64,000 nt of DNA from CAZMNY01 sp964567745 (GTDB lineage Bacteria; Planctomycetota; Planctomycetia; Pirellulales; Pirellulaceae), in contig CAZMNY010000003.1 in assembly GCA_964567745.1 (NCBI GenBank), forward strand, positions 186,001-250,000, read 5' to 3'. A program made the position numbers and the translations under genes. Numbering within the stretch: position 1 is the stretch's first letter; every line of letters starts with the position of its first letter. Of the stretch, positions 9,143-17,518 are shown in pieces. The notes under the pieces were generated by a model. It saw only the letters and a program-made list of their open reading frames with translations. It did not search any database and was not told the origin of the DNA.

Positions 9143-9787
9143 ATGAAGAAACTGAGTCTGTTCTTGTTGCTTGCATTCCTCACTGCGAGCGCCGCCCAAG
9201 GGCAGGAACCGAAGTTAGGGAAGGCACCGGGACCGCGACTCGGCAAAACCGCGCCATTATTTGAGCTGCCAGATCAAGACGGCAAGAAGCAGAAGCTCGA
9301 GACGATGCTAGAGAAAGGCAAAGTCGCGCTCGTCTTCTACCGCTCGGCATCGTGGTGACGTTTCTGCATTCAGCAGTTGGGTCAACTGCAAGAGCACGCC
9401 GATGAATTCAAGAAGGCCGGAATCCAACTGGTCGGCATTAGCTACGATTCGCCGGAGATCCTCAAGAATCTGCACTTGAGAAAGGAACTTTCCTTTCCTC
9501 TCTTGTCGGACAAAGACAGTGAGGTAATTACGAAGTACGGCGTACTGAACAAAGAGACCAGGCCGGGTCGGTTTTACGGAATCCCTCACCCCACCACGAT
9601 CTTGCTCGATAAAAAGGGTGTCGTGCAAGCTAGGCTATTCGTTGACACGTATAAGCGGCACTCGCCCAAACAACTGCTTGAAGCCGCGGAGAAGGCCGAC
9701 AAGCGAGCCGCGGCAAAAGCCAGATCGGAAGCGGCGAAGGCAAAAACCGAATCGACGTCGGACGACAAGCCGTCGGCCAAGAAGTAG
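9143..9787 (+). CDS. Probable selenoprotein: peroxiredoxin-like (AhpC/TSA) with UxxC motif
   Basis: A 214-residue reading frame with one in-frame TGA at 9356-9358 (codon 72). Upstream: signal peptide MKKLSLFLLLAFLTASAAQG, then a redoxin domain (PLFELPDQDGKKQKLE, VALVFYRSASW). Downstream the same frame continues with RFCIQQLGQLQEHADEF, VGISYDSPEIL and HPTTILLDKKGVV to a proper stop, so the domain is complete. Cys homologues read FYRSADWCPFC here; the UGA takes the place of the first redox Cys, giving U72-R-F-C75. A SECIS-like hairpin follows (9373-9389). The Lys/Ala/Glu-rich tail (~185-214) is low-complexity. The start is the ATG before the signal peptide; a TTG 30 bases earlier is less likely. 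The alternative is a nonsense mutation; conservation of the frame beyond the UGA argues against it. Likely a secreted or periplasmic thiol/selenol redox enzyme. Confidence 0.8.
9373..9389 (+). promoter_or_regulatory. Candidate bacterial SECIS hairpin
   Basis: GCAGTT (9373-9378) and AACTGC (9384-9389) form a perfect 6-bp stem around the loop GGGTC (9379-9383). The loop begins with G, and 20 bases separate it from the UGA at 9356-9358. These features match the bacterial SECIS rules I know: a short upper stem, a G in the first two loop positions, and the loop 16-37 bases after UGA. A weaker lower stem can be drawn with internal mismatches. Confidence 0.65.
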
Positions 9788-9805
9788 TCAATCCGTCGCG
9801 TGACG

Positions 9806-9837
9806 AACGCCCGTTTTTGCTGCGCAACGAGGGCGTT
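9806..9837 (+). terminator. Terminator-like hairpin after the selenoprotein gene
   Basis: AACGCCC (9806-9812) pairs with GGGCGTT (9831-9837). Inside, TTGC (9817-9820) pairs with GCAA (9824-9827) around TGC, giving a long interrupted hairpin 19 bases after the stop codon. There is no strong T-run, so it may be a rho-independent terminator of weak type or a 3' stability structure. Confidence 0.4.
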
Positions 9838-10016
9838 GTGAACCAAAGTCGGTGTCATGCCATGCGCGCGTTAAGGGAAACGCCTTGATCCATCGAAACA
9901 GGATCTTGGCACCTTTACGCGATTTCTGAATAGGCTAGGCTGAGTGGCTCGCGGCGACCGTCGATACGTCGCTAACAATCAACAGCGTTGGCGATTCACG
10001 CGGAAAAGGAAACACG

Positions 10017-11123
10017 GTGGTCGAATCCGATCCAGAGTCGTCGTTCTTGTTCTTGGTCTGCCAGGTGGGCGTGGAGCGTTTTTGTAAGGCGCGGATGGAA
10101 TCGCGTTGGCCCGATTTCCGCTTCGCCTTTTCGCGTCCGGGCTTCCTCACCTACAAATTGCCGTCCGGCCCGCTCGCGCCAGGATTCGACTTGAAGAACG
10201 AATTCGTGCGAGCCAGCGGTTCTTGCCTTGCAAAAATTCAAGCTGCCACTCCCGAGGCGGGCGCGAGCCAGTTCTGGGAGCGTTTCGGCGAAACTTCATT
10301 TGATGATGTTCACGTATGGCAGCGCGACGAACGCCGTGTTGGCGACAGGTTTGAACCCGGGCAGTCCTCAGCGGCGGCCGAGGCAAGTCTGGCCATCATC
10401 AAGGCTCGACCGGGCCTGCCTTCGGACGATCCGTCTCAGCGACCGGTGCGAAAGTTCACCCGGGTCAATCAGGTCGCGGAAGTCGGAGCAAACGTCATCG
10501 ATTGCGTTTTGGTCGAGCCCGACCAATGGTGGATCGGCTTGCACCGCGTCACGACAACGCCCTCGTCCTGGCCCGGCGGCGTGCCGCCAATCGAGATTCC
10601 TGAGGACATGATTTCACGAGCGTACCTTAAAATGCACGAAGCAATCGCCTGGTCGCGAATACCGCTTCGGCCGAGCGATTGTTGTATCGAAATCGGCAGC
10701 GCGCCTGGAGGAGCCGCGCAAGCGATGCTCGAACACGACCTTCATGTCATTGGCATTGATCCCGCCAAGATGGCGCCTCAAGTCGCCAACCACGCGAACT
10801 TCGAGCACATTCAGAAACGAGGTCGAGACGTCCCGCGGCGCGAACTCGCCAAAGCGCGGTGGCTAATGACCGACGCCAATGTGACTCCAACGCAAACGCT
10901 AGATACGGTCGAAGATATTGTGACTCACGGCGCCGTCAATATTCGCGGCATGCTGCTGACGCTCAAACTTCCCAACTGGAAACTGGCCGCCGACCTGCCG
11001 ATCTATCTCGATCGCATCCGCAACTGGGGCTTCCAATACGTTCGGCCTCGGCATCTCGCGTTCAACCGCCAGGAGCTTTGCATCGCCGCCCTCCGCAACA
11101 AGTCGATGCGCCGATTCGGTTAA
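10017..11123 (+). CDS. RlmM-like rRNA 2'-O-ribose methyltransferase family protein
   Basis: 368 residues, close to E. coli RlmM (366), which methylates the 2'-O of C2498 in 23S rRNA. GTG start at 10017, supported by AAGGA about seven bases upstream. The N-terminal half resembles a THUMP-like RNA-binding region; the C-terminal half is a Rossmann methyltransferase with CIEIGSAPGGAAQAML as the SAM-binding loop. A K-D-K-E tetrad typical of RrmJ/FtsJ-type 2'-O-methyltransferases is visible: Lys in RAYLKMHEA, Asp in LMTDANVTP, Lys in LTLKLPNW, Glu in RQELC. It stands alone. The exact rRNA position cannot be deduced, so the gene symbol is left blank. Confidence 0.72.
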   Translation: MVESDPESSFLFLVCQVGVERFCKARMESRWPDFRFAFSRPGFLTYKLPSGPLAPGFDLKNEFVRASGSCLAKIQAATPEAGASQFWERFGETSFDDVHVWQRDERRVGDRFEPGQSSAAAEASLAIIKARPGLPSDDPSQRPVRKFTRVNQVAEVGANVIDCVLVEPDQWWIGLHRVTTTPSSWPGGVPPIEIPEDMISRAYLKMHEAIAWSRIPLRPSDCCIEIGSAPGGAAQAMLEHDLHVIGIDPAKMAPQVANHANFEHIQKRGRDVPRRELAKARWLMTDANVTPTQTLDTVEDIVTHGAVNIRGMLLTLKLPNWKLAADLPIYLDRIRNWGFQYVRPRHLAFNRQELCIAALRNKSMRRFG

Positions 11124-11154
11124 GCGCCAGCGTCAGTGGTAGCGTCAGTAGTAG

Positions 11155-12603
11155 CTAAGCGAGGATTTCGCGAACGATGCGAGGCTGCTCGACGCCGGTG
11201 AGGCGTTCGTCGAGGCCGTTGCGGTGAATGAAGAGCCGCTCGTGGTCGAGCCCCAAGAGGTGCAGCAGAGTCGCGTGCCACTCGGTTACGCTGACTCGGT
11301 TCTCAACAGCGGCAAACCCGAGTTCGTCTGTCTTGCCAAGTTGAAATCCGCGTTTCACTCCGCCTCCGGCCAGCCAAGTGCAAATCGCGTTCTTATTGTG
11401 GTCGCGGCCCGCTTTGGCGGGATTCTTGTCGGCAGGCAGTTGGGCGATCGGGAGTCGACCCATTTCGCCGCCCCAGATGACGAGCGTCGTGTCGAACAGG
11501 CCGCGCTGTTTTAAATCTTGAAGCAAACCGACGATCGGTTTGTCCGTCCTGTCACAGGCCGACTTGAGAGAACTGCCAATGTTGCTGTGGTTGTCCCAGA
11601 TCTGAGAATTGATGTACAGCTGAACAAAACGCACACCCCGCTCGATTAGGCGTCTGGCGATTAAACACCGCCGCCCATACGACTCGGTGGTCTTCTCGTC
11701 GATGCCGTACATCCGAAGCGTCGCCGCTGATTCGCGAGACAGGTCGACAGCGTCGCTTGCTTCCAACTGCATCCGAGCCGCGAGTTCGTAGCTCGCCATT
11801 CGAGCCGCCAGTTGACGTTGACCGACTCGTGATTGCCGATGTTCGTTGTCGAGATCACGCACCAACCGTCGTTGCAGATCGGCCACTCGAGCGGGCAGTT
11901 TCTCGGCCGACTTGAGATTGAGCACGGGCGACCCGGTTGCGCGAAACCGAGTTCCCTGAAAGACAGGCGGAAGATAACCCGATGACCAGTTGTCGATCCC
12001 ATTCACCGGCAAGCCAAGCGGATCTTCCAGGACGACGTACGCTGGCAGGTTTCGATTTTCCGACCCGAGTCCGTAGGAGACCCATGCTCCCAATGTGGGT
12101 CGACCGATGAATTCACTGCCGGATTGAATCTTGTAAATTGCCGGTTCGTGTGTCAGGTTCGTGGTGTGCATCGACCGAATGAGCGTGACGTCGTCGACCT
12201 GCTTGGCAAAATGAGGCAACGCATCGGAAACGTACATTCCGCTTTGACCGTGTTGAGCAAACTTGAATGGGCTCCGCATCAATGCGCCGGCCGCTTCAGG
12301 AAACTCGACTTCGCCGGCGATCTGTTCAAAGTAGGACTCGCCATGCCGTTTTTCCAATTCGGCCTTGGGGTCGAACAAGTCCATCTGGCTCGGCCCGCCG
12401 TTCATGAACAAGTGGATGACCGACGATGCGCGAGGCTCGAGATGAGGTTCACGGACGCTTGTGTCGTCAGCAACTTCAACGGCGCCTCGAGCCGGCTCTT
12501 TGCCCTCGACTTCAGTCAGCGCAGCGGCAAGTAGCCCGCCGGCAATGCTGCCAAGCAGCGCCCGTCGATCGCATGTTCGCGGCGTTAGTCTGAATGGTGT
12601 CAA
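11155..12603 (-). CDS. DUF1501 protein
   Basis: 482 residues. The N-terminus carries a twin-arginine-like signal (CDRRALLGSIAGGLLAAAL). DUF1501 landmarks are intact: HLFMNGGPSQMDLFDPK at ~65, SMHTTNLTHEPAIYKIQSG, QLYINSQIWDNHSNI in the centre and WGGEMGRLPIAQLP with GRDHNKNA towards the end. It is the last gene of a minus-strand run that begins at 21079 and lies 28 bases after the PSD1 gene that precedes it in transcription, so the two form a pair. The substrate is unknown. Confidence 0.88.
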   Translation of the reverse strand: MTPFRLTPRTCDRRALLGSIAGGLLAAALTEVEGKEPARGAVEVADDTSVREPHLEPRASSVIHLFMNGGPSQMDLFDPKAELEKRHGESYFEQIAGEVEFPEAAGALMRSPFKFAQHGQSGMYVSDALPHFAKQVDDVTLIRSMHTTNLTHEPAIYKIQSGSEFIGRPTLGAWVSYGLGSENRNLPAYVVLEDPLGLPVNGIDNWSSGYLPPVFQGTRFRATGSPVLNLKSAEKLPARVADLQRRLVRDLDNEHRQSRVGQRQLAARMASYELAARMQLEASDAVDLSRESAATLRMYGIDEKTTESYGRRCLIARRLIERGVRFVQLYINSQIWDNHSNIGSSLKSACDRTDKPIVGLLQDLKQRGLFDTTLVIWGGEMGRLPIAQLPADKNPAKAGRDHNKNAICTWLAGGGVKRGFQLGKTDELGFAAVENRVSVTEWHATLLHLLGLDHERLFIHRNGLDERLTGVEQPRIVREILA

Positions 12604-12631
12604 CGTGAGTGATGTCCTCGACTGCTACGAG

Positions 12632-15457
12632 CTAATCGATGTAGATGAACGCGGCTGAATTCAATAGGCCATGACAGTAAGTGGTAAGCGCTTTGGTTTC
12701 CGCGTCGGCTTCCGAGGCAGCTCCACTCTCAAGCCAGGTTGCCTTGAGTTCACTGAAGGCGTCTCGCGAGATTTTTCTTTCGCGAACACTTGGCGGCCGG
12801 CCGGTTGCAAGTTGGAAGGCGTAGTCGAGTCGCTTGTCCTTCGGAGTTTCCGTAATGACTCGCTGGGCAAAGTGATGGGCAAGTTGCTGGACGAGCCGAT
12901 TGTTCATCAAGTTGAGAGCTTGAGTGGCGACAATCGACTCGCGACGCTGGACACAGTTCGGACTCATCTGAGGCGAATCGAAATTCTCCAGAATGGTGGG
13001 CATTTGAGTGCGCCTGTGCAACACGTAAATGCTCCGACGCCAGCTGCCATCGACCTCTATTGAAACCGATAGCCCGGCGGGAGTGACGTTGACAGAGTCC
13101 GGTTTGCCGAACGGGTGTTCGCGCAATCGTCCGCCAGCGTAAATCAGTGAGTCCCTAACCATCTCAGCTGACATGCGTCGCAATGGCATTCGCGACAACC
13201 AGCGACCGTCAAAGTCTCTCTCAAGCGACTCCGCTGAAGCTTTCGAGGTCTGGGCGTAGGCTCGAGACAAGACGATCCGTCGGTGCAATCGCTTTAGGCT
13301 CCAACCATCTCGGACGAACTGCACGGCAAGTGAGTCGAGCAACTGAGGGTGCGTCGGTAATTCGCCCGCCACGCCGAAATTGCCGAGCGTTCGGACGAGG
13401 CCTCGGCCAAAGTAGCTCGCCCAAATCCGATTCACGATAACTCGCGACGTTAACGGGTGGGAGTCGCGTGTGAGCCAATTGGCGATCGCCAACCGCCGAC
13501 CAGTCGTCTGCACTTTCCCAAAGCGCTGGACTTCGATGCGGAAAGGATTTTCAGATGTAACGAGCGAGGCCGGCGCCGACGGTCCGACTATCGGTCCCGC
13601 TTTGAGGTAATCGCCCCGGCGAAGCAAGTAGGTTGGCGACGGCGTCCCACGAGACCAAAGCGCACGCAGGCGCCACGGCGATCGCTTCTGTTGTTCCAGC
13701 GATTTAATCTGTTTGGACAGCTCGTCCAATCGTTTTTTCACTTCGGACTTGTTCGCTTCGGACTTTTTCGACTCGCCTGTCTGAGCCGACGACAACTGAG
13801 ACGCCGCGTCCTTCTTCTTTACCAACGCATCAATTTTTAACTGAAGCTGCCCGTTGTGATGCTCCATTTCCTTTCGCCGCTCGCGAGGCATGATGGAGAG
13901 CTTGCGATCTTCGGGCATCAGCCAATCGTGTTCGTCGTACGCGTCTTTCAACAGGGCAGCGAGGCCGTAATAATCTCTCTGGGAAATCGGATCAAATTTG
14001 TGTGAGTGACAGCGGGCACAATGCAGCGTGAGTCCCATAACAGCCGAGCCGAGTATCTGGATTTCGTCAGCGACGAGCTCCAACCGGTCGGGGACAAAAT
14101 TTGTAATACCGGCGAACGTTCGATCGGGCGCCGTACGCAAGAAGCCGGTGGCGACGATGTTGTCAAAGACCTGCGGTGTAACCAGATCCGGGTCTCGATA
14201 GTCCGCAAGCTCGTCGCCCGCGATCTGCTCGAGCAAAAATCGCCGGTACGGTTTGTCTTGATTGAATGAGCGGATAACGTAGTCGCGATAACGAAAGATG
14301 TCCGCGCGAATTCGGTCTTCGTTTTGCGAGCCTTCCGAATCAGCGTAGCCGGTCGCATCAAGCCAGACTTGAGCCCAACGCTCGCCGTACCTGGATGAAG
14401 CGAGCAAGCGATCCACAACGCGTTCTCGCGCAAGCGGAGAACCGTCGCGTTGCAACTCCAACGCATCCTTGGGCGTTGGCGGAAGTCCGGTGAGATCCAG
14501 AGTGACGCGTCGCAGCCAAACGAGCGGTTCGGCCGGAGGAGAAAACGAAAGCTTCCGCTTCTTGAGCGCCGCGATGAGGTGAGCGTCGATCATCGAGTCG
14601 GCATGCGCGGATTCCATCTCGGTGGTCGGCGACGAATATCGCGGCGGTTGAAACGCCCAATGTTCACTCTTCACCGGAACGGTTTCCCGCGATTGCTCCA
14701 CGGCAGGCTTGGCGCCTTGCTGGATCCACTTCTTGAGACGCTCCAATTCTTGCGCGGCCATCGGCTTGACGCTCACCTTCACCAGTTGACGGCGCGGCGG
14801 CATATCTCCCGATACGATTCGCTGTACGAGCAAGCTCTTTGACGGATTCCCAGGCACGATGGCCGGCCCCGATTTGCCGCCGCGCAATATCGATTCTCGC
14901 GTCCGCAGGTCAAGATCGGCCTCGCGCCGCCGCCCCCCATGACAGACTGTGCATCGCAGCAGTAGCAGCGGATTCACATCGTGAAAATCGAGTTGCTTGG
15001 AAAGTGAGCTATTGCGAAACTTGGCGCCCGATTCCAACCACGCTCGAAGCCCGTCCCGCTCGCGCGAAGTTAGCTGAGGCGAATCGTCCGGCGGCATCTC
15101 ACTATCGGCAATGCGTTGCCAAAGCAAACTCTTGCGCCAATCTTTCTCGTCAATTACGCTTCCCGATTCACCTCCCTCACGAACGCCGGCGGCGGATGTC
15201 AGGTCGAGTTCGCCTTCGGCTTTCTTCGGTTGGTGGCACGACGAGCATTTGGCTTTGAGGACGGCTTCCGCGCGCGACTCGAAGTATGCGTCCTGCGGTT
15301 CCGCGCCGTTGACATGGTGTGATCCCAATGACAAGAGTACGCAGACATGCCAAGCGAGCCCGGTCGCGACTGAGCGCGGACTGCTGGGCTGTGTCGACCA
15401 ATCGCAGAATGGAGGGAACGTGAGCACAAGACTAAATGCCGGTACGCTGGAATTCAT
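12632..15457 (-). CDS. PSD1-type protein: two cytochrome-like motifs, DUF1549, DUF1553
   Basis: 941 residues from the ATG at 15457. The signal peptide lies unusually far in (~35-50, WHVCVLLSLGSHHVNGA), so the true start may be a later GTG/TTG. Planctomycete cytochrome C domain: CSSCHQ (~72) and a second heme site CTVCHGG (~172). DUF1549 follows (~290-500) with CARCHSHKFDP; then a charged coiled segment (~545-600); then DUF1553 (~655-930) with NRIWASYFGRGLVRTLGNF. Its first 26 bases overlap the end of the small membrane protein gene. It forms a transcriptional pair with the DUF1501 gene downstream. Confidence 0.87.
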   Translation of the reverse strand: MNSSVPAFSLVLTFPPFCDWSTQPSSPRSVATGLAWHVCVLLSLGSHHVNGAEPQDAYFESRAEAVLKAKCSSCHQPKKAEGELDLTSAAGVREGGESGSVIDEKDWRKSLLWQRIADSEMPPDDSPQLTSRERDGLRAWLESGAKFRNSSLSKQLDFHDVNPLLLLRCTVCHGGRRREADLDLRTRESILRGGKSGPAIVPGNPSKSLLVQRIVSGDMPPRRQLVKVSVKPMAAQELERLKKWIQQGAKPAVEQSRETVPVKSEHWAFQPPRYSSPTTEMESAHADSMIDAHLIAALKKRKLSFSPPAEPLVWLRRVTLDLTGLPPTPKDALELQRDGSPLARERVVDRLLASSRYGERWAQVWLDATGYADSEGSQNEDRIRADIFRYRDYVIRSFNQDKPYRRFLLEQIAGDELADYRDPDLVTPQVFDNIVATGFLRTAPDRTFAGITNFVPDRLELVADEIQILGSAVMGLTLHCARCHSHKFDPISQRDYYGLAALLKDAYDEHDWLMPEDRKLSIMPRERRKEMEHHNGQLQLKIDALVKKKDAASQLSSAQTGESKKSEANKSEVKKRLDELSKQIKSLEQQKRSPWRLRALWSRGTPSPTYLLRRGDYLKAGPIVGPSAPASLVTSENPFRIEVQRFGKVQTTGRRLAIANWLTRDSHPLTSRVIVNRIWASYFGRGLVRTLGNFGVAGELPTHPQLLDSLAVQFVRDGWSLKRLHRRIVLSRAYAQTSKASAESLERDFDGRWLSRMPLRRMSAEMVRDSLIYAGGRLREHPFGKPDSVNVTPAGLSVSIEVDGSWRRSIYVLHRRTQMPTILENFDSPQMSPNCVQRRESIVATQALNLMNNRLVQQLAHHFAQRVITETPKDKRLDYAFQLATGRPPSVRERKISRDAFSELKATWLESGAASEADAETKALTTYCHGLLNSAAFIYID

Positions 15458-15794
15458 ACGAGGCGGAAACGATGCCGGCGACGAATCCGGCGGACGGATA
15501 AATCAAGGCGCTCGCGAAAAACTCGGCTGTGCCGAACGCGTTGCAAAGATAGGCGCTGAGCATCATGAAGATGATAGCTAAGATTCCGCCGCTCAGAGCG
15601 GAAGCGAGCAGGTTGCTTGTTCTCATGACGCGTAGGATGACGAACTGAGCAACGACGCCGGTAAACAAGCCCGCAATATAATGTCCCATCGACCGAACGA
15701 CCGAACAATACACGCCGACGATGGTCAGCAGGAAGAACAACTCCCATAAAGAAAACTGAACTGGCCGCTCAGCCTCAAATTCGCTGCGCGTCAT
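15432..15794 (-). CDS. Small membrane protein
   Basis: 120 residues with three or four hydrophobic segments: LWELFFLLTIVGVYCSVV, IAGLFTGVVAQFVILRV, ALSGGILAIIFMMLSAYL and ALIYPSAGFVAGIVSA. The start FEAERPVQFSLWELF resembles the FSLR/W-type N-terminus of many short planctomycete membrane proteins of unknown role. It lies between the DUF1501 gene (62 bases upstream) and the PSD1 gene, whose start it overlaps by 26 bases, which supports real translation and coupling. No function can be assigned; a link to the exported PSD1/DUF1501 proteins is suggested only by position. Confidence 0.7.
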   Translation of the reverse strand: MTRSEFEAERPVQFSLWELFFLLTIVGVYCSVVRSMGHYIAGLFTGVVAQFVILRVMRTSNLLASALSGGILAIIFMMLSAYLCNAFGTAEFFASALIYPSAGFVAGIVSASYEFQRTGI

Positions 15795-15855
15795 CAGGCT
15801 TCTCCTAGTTCGACGATCGTGATGGCCAAGCTTGGATCGTCCGTTGTGAGAATCG

Positions 15856-17313
15856 TTAGCTTATCAGTCCCTTGACAACCTCGCCGTGCACGTCGGTCAG
15901 TCGATAATCGCGACCTTGAAAGCGAAACGTCAGTCGTTCGTGATCGAATCCAAGCAAGTGCATGATCGTGGCTTGCAGGTCATGAACATGAACCTTGTCT
16001 TCGGCAACTTGAAAGCCCAGCTCATCGGACGAACCATATTCACCTGGTTTGCATCCTCCCCCCGCCATCATCATCGTGTAGCAATCGGGGAAGTGATCGC
16101 GACCAAGAACTTTGCTCTTGGCCGTTCGACCTTCGCGGAACGGCGTGCGCCCGAATTCGCCGCCCCAAACCACAAGGGTCTCGTCGAGCAAGTCGCGTTC
16201 CCTTAGGTCGGAAATGAGCGCGGCGACGGCTTGATCCATCGGCTTGCATCGATTGGTGAGTCCCGTGCGGATTCCGCGACTCGCGTTGGTTCCGTGAAAG
16301 TCCCATCCCCAATCGAACAGCTGGACGAATCGCACGTCCCGCTCGACAAGCCGTCGGGCCAAGAGGCAATTGTTGGCAAAACTCGCGGCGCCGGGACTTG
16401 CGCCATAAGCCTCAAGCGTCGCCTTGCTCTCGCGTCCAATATCCATCGCTTCCGGTGCCGACATTTGCATGCGATATGTGAGTTCGTATTGCTCGATGCG
16501 AGTCAAAGTTTCTGGGTCGTCGCCCGAGCGATGTTCGTTGAGTTCGCGGAGCGCGTCGAGCGTCATGCGGCGGAGGCTGCGATCCATACCCTTTGGGTTC
16601 GAAAGATAGAGCACGGGGTCGCCCTTCGAGCGACACTGCACGCCCTGAAAGATCGACGGCAGGAAGCCGCTGCCCCAACAATCTTTTCCTCCGCTGGGAC
16701 TCACTCCCCCCGAAATCATCACGACGAAGCCGGGCAGGTTTTCATTCTCCGAACCCAAGCCGTAAGTCGTCCAAGCACCCATCGAAGGTCGGCCTTGACG
16801 AGGCGAGCCGGTGTAGAGCAACAGCTGAGCCGGGGCGTGATTGAACTGGTCGGTGTTCATCGATTTGATGATCGTCAGCTCGTCCGCCACCTTGGCCAGT
16901 TGCGGTAGCGCGTCCGAGATCCAAACGCCGTTCCTTCCGACTTGCTGAAACTTCCTCGGCGTCCCGAGCAACGTCGGACGGGCCGATGTGAACGCAAAGC
17001 GTTTTCCGTTGTAGTACTCGTCGGGGCAATCTTCGCCGTCGCGTTTGACCAACTCGGGCTTGTAATCAAACAGATCAAGATGAGGCGGCGACCCCGCCAT
17101 ATGCAAGTAGATGACTCGCTTCGCTTTCGCCGCGAAATGAGGCGGTCGCGCCGCCAGCGGGGGCTTCTTCGGCGCAGCGTCGGCAATCGAGTCGCCCATG
17201 GACGCCAAAGCGAGCGAACCGATACCGAGACTGCCTCGCTGCAGGAATTGACGGCGAGTTACACTCAACATTTGTTTCTGAAGAGCCGCTTGTTTCGGCT
17301 GGTATTCCGTCAT
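15856..17313 (-). CDS. DUF1501 protein (Tat-exported)
   Basis: 485 residues. VTRRQFLQRGSLGIGSLAL at ~18-37 is a canonical twin-arginine signal. DUF1501 landmarks: YLHMAGSPPHLDLFDYKP, SMNTDQFNHAPAQLLLYTG, FVQLFDWGWDFHGTNASRG and WGGEFGRTPFREG with GRDHFPDCYTMMMAGGG. It is paired with the PSD1 gene at 17519-21079, which is upstream in transcription but separated by 205 bases holding a 51-bp tandem repeat. The likely job is metal-dependent hydrolysis in the periplasm; the substrate is unknown. Confidence 0.88.
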   Translation of the reverse strand: MTEYQPKQAALQKQMLSVTRRQFLQRGSLGIGSLALASMGDSIADAAPKKPPLAARPPHFAAKAKRVIYLHMAGSPPHLDLFDYKPELVKRDGEDCPDEYYNGKRFAFTSARPTLLGTPRKFQQVGRNGVWISDALPQLAKVADELTIIKSMNTDQFNHAPAQLLLYTGSPRQGRPSMGAWTTYGLGSENENLPGFVVMISGGVSPSGGKDCWGSGFLPSIFQGVQCRSKGDPVLYLSNPKGMDRSLRRMTLDALRELNEHRSGDDPETLTRIEQYELTYRMQMSAPEAMDIGRESKATLEAYGASPGAASFANNCLLARRLVERDVRFVQLFDWGWDFHGTNASRGIRTGLTNRCKPMDQAVAALISDLRERDLLDETLVVWGGEFGRTPFREGRTAKSKVLGRDHFPDCYTMMMAGGGCKPGEYGSSDELGFQVAEDKVHVHDLQATIMHLLGFDHERLTFRFQGRDYRLTDVHGEVVKGLIS

Positions 17314-17388
17314 GGCTCGCTCTCGGCGATGGTTTATTGCGGTATTGGCGGCGGTGGATTCAATCCGGCCAGGCGAAGAGAGTTTGGC

Positions 17389-17514
17389 GCCTCGCCTACA
17401 GCAACGGGTTAAACAGGGGTTGGCATTCGTACTCGGGGTGCCTCGCCTACGGCAACGGGTTAAACAGGGGTTGGCATTCGTACTCGGGGCGCCTCGCCTA
17501 CGGCAACGGGTTAA
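17389..17514. repeat. 51-bp tandem direct repeat, about 2.5 copies
   Basis: Units starting at 17389, 17440 and 17491 (period 51) share GCCTCGCCTAC, then CAACGGGTTAAAC and, in the first two, GGTTGGCATTCGTACTCGGG. The copies differ by only about two bases. The array fills most of the gap between a PSD1 gene and its DUF1501 partner. The period is a multiple of three, but no ribosome-binding site or plausible protein is associated with it. Confidence 0.85.
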
Positions 17515-17518
17515 ACGA

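Noticed and set aside
9143..9358. Short protein ended by TGA (nonsense pseudogene)
   Set aside because: The frame goes on for 142 family-like residues and a SECIS-like hairpin lies at the right distance, so Sec decoding fits better.
17389..17514. CRISPR array
   Set aside because: About 2.5 head-to-tail copies of a 51-bp unit without unique spacers, and no cas genes.
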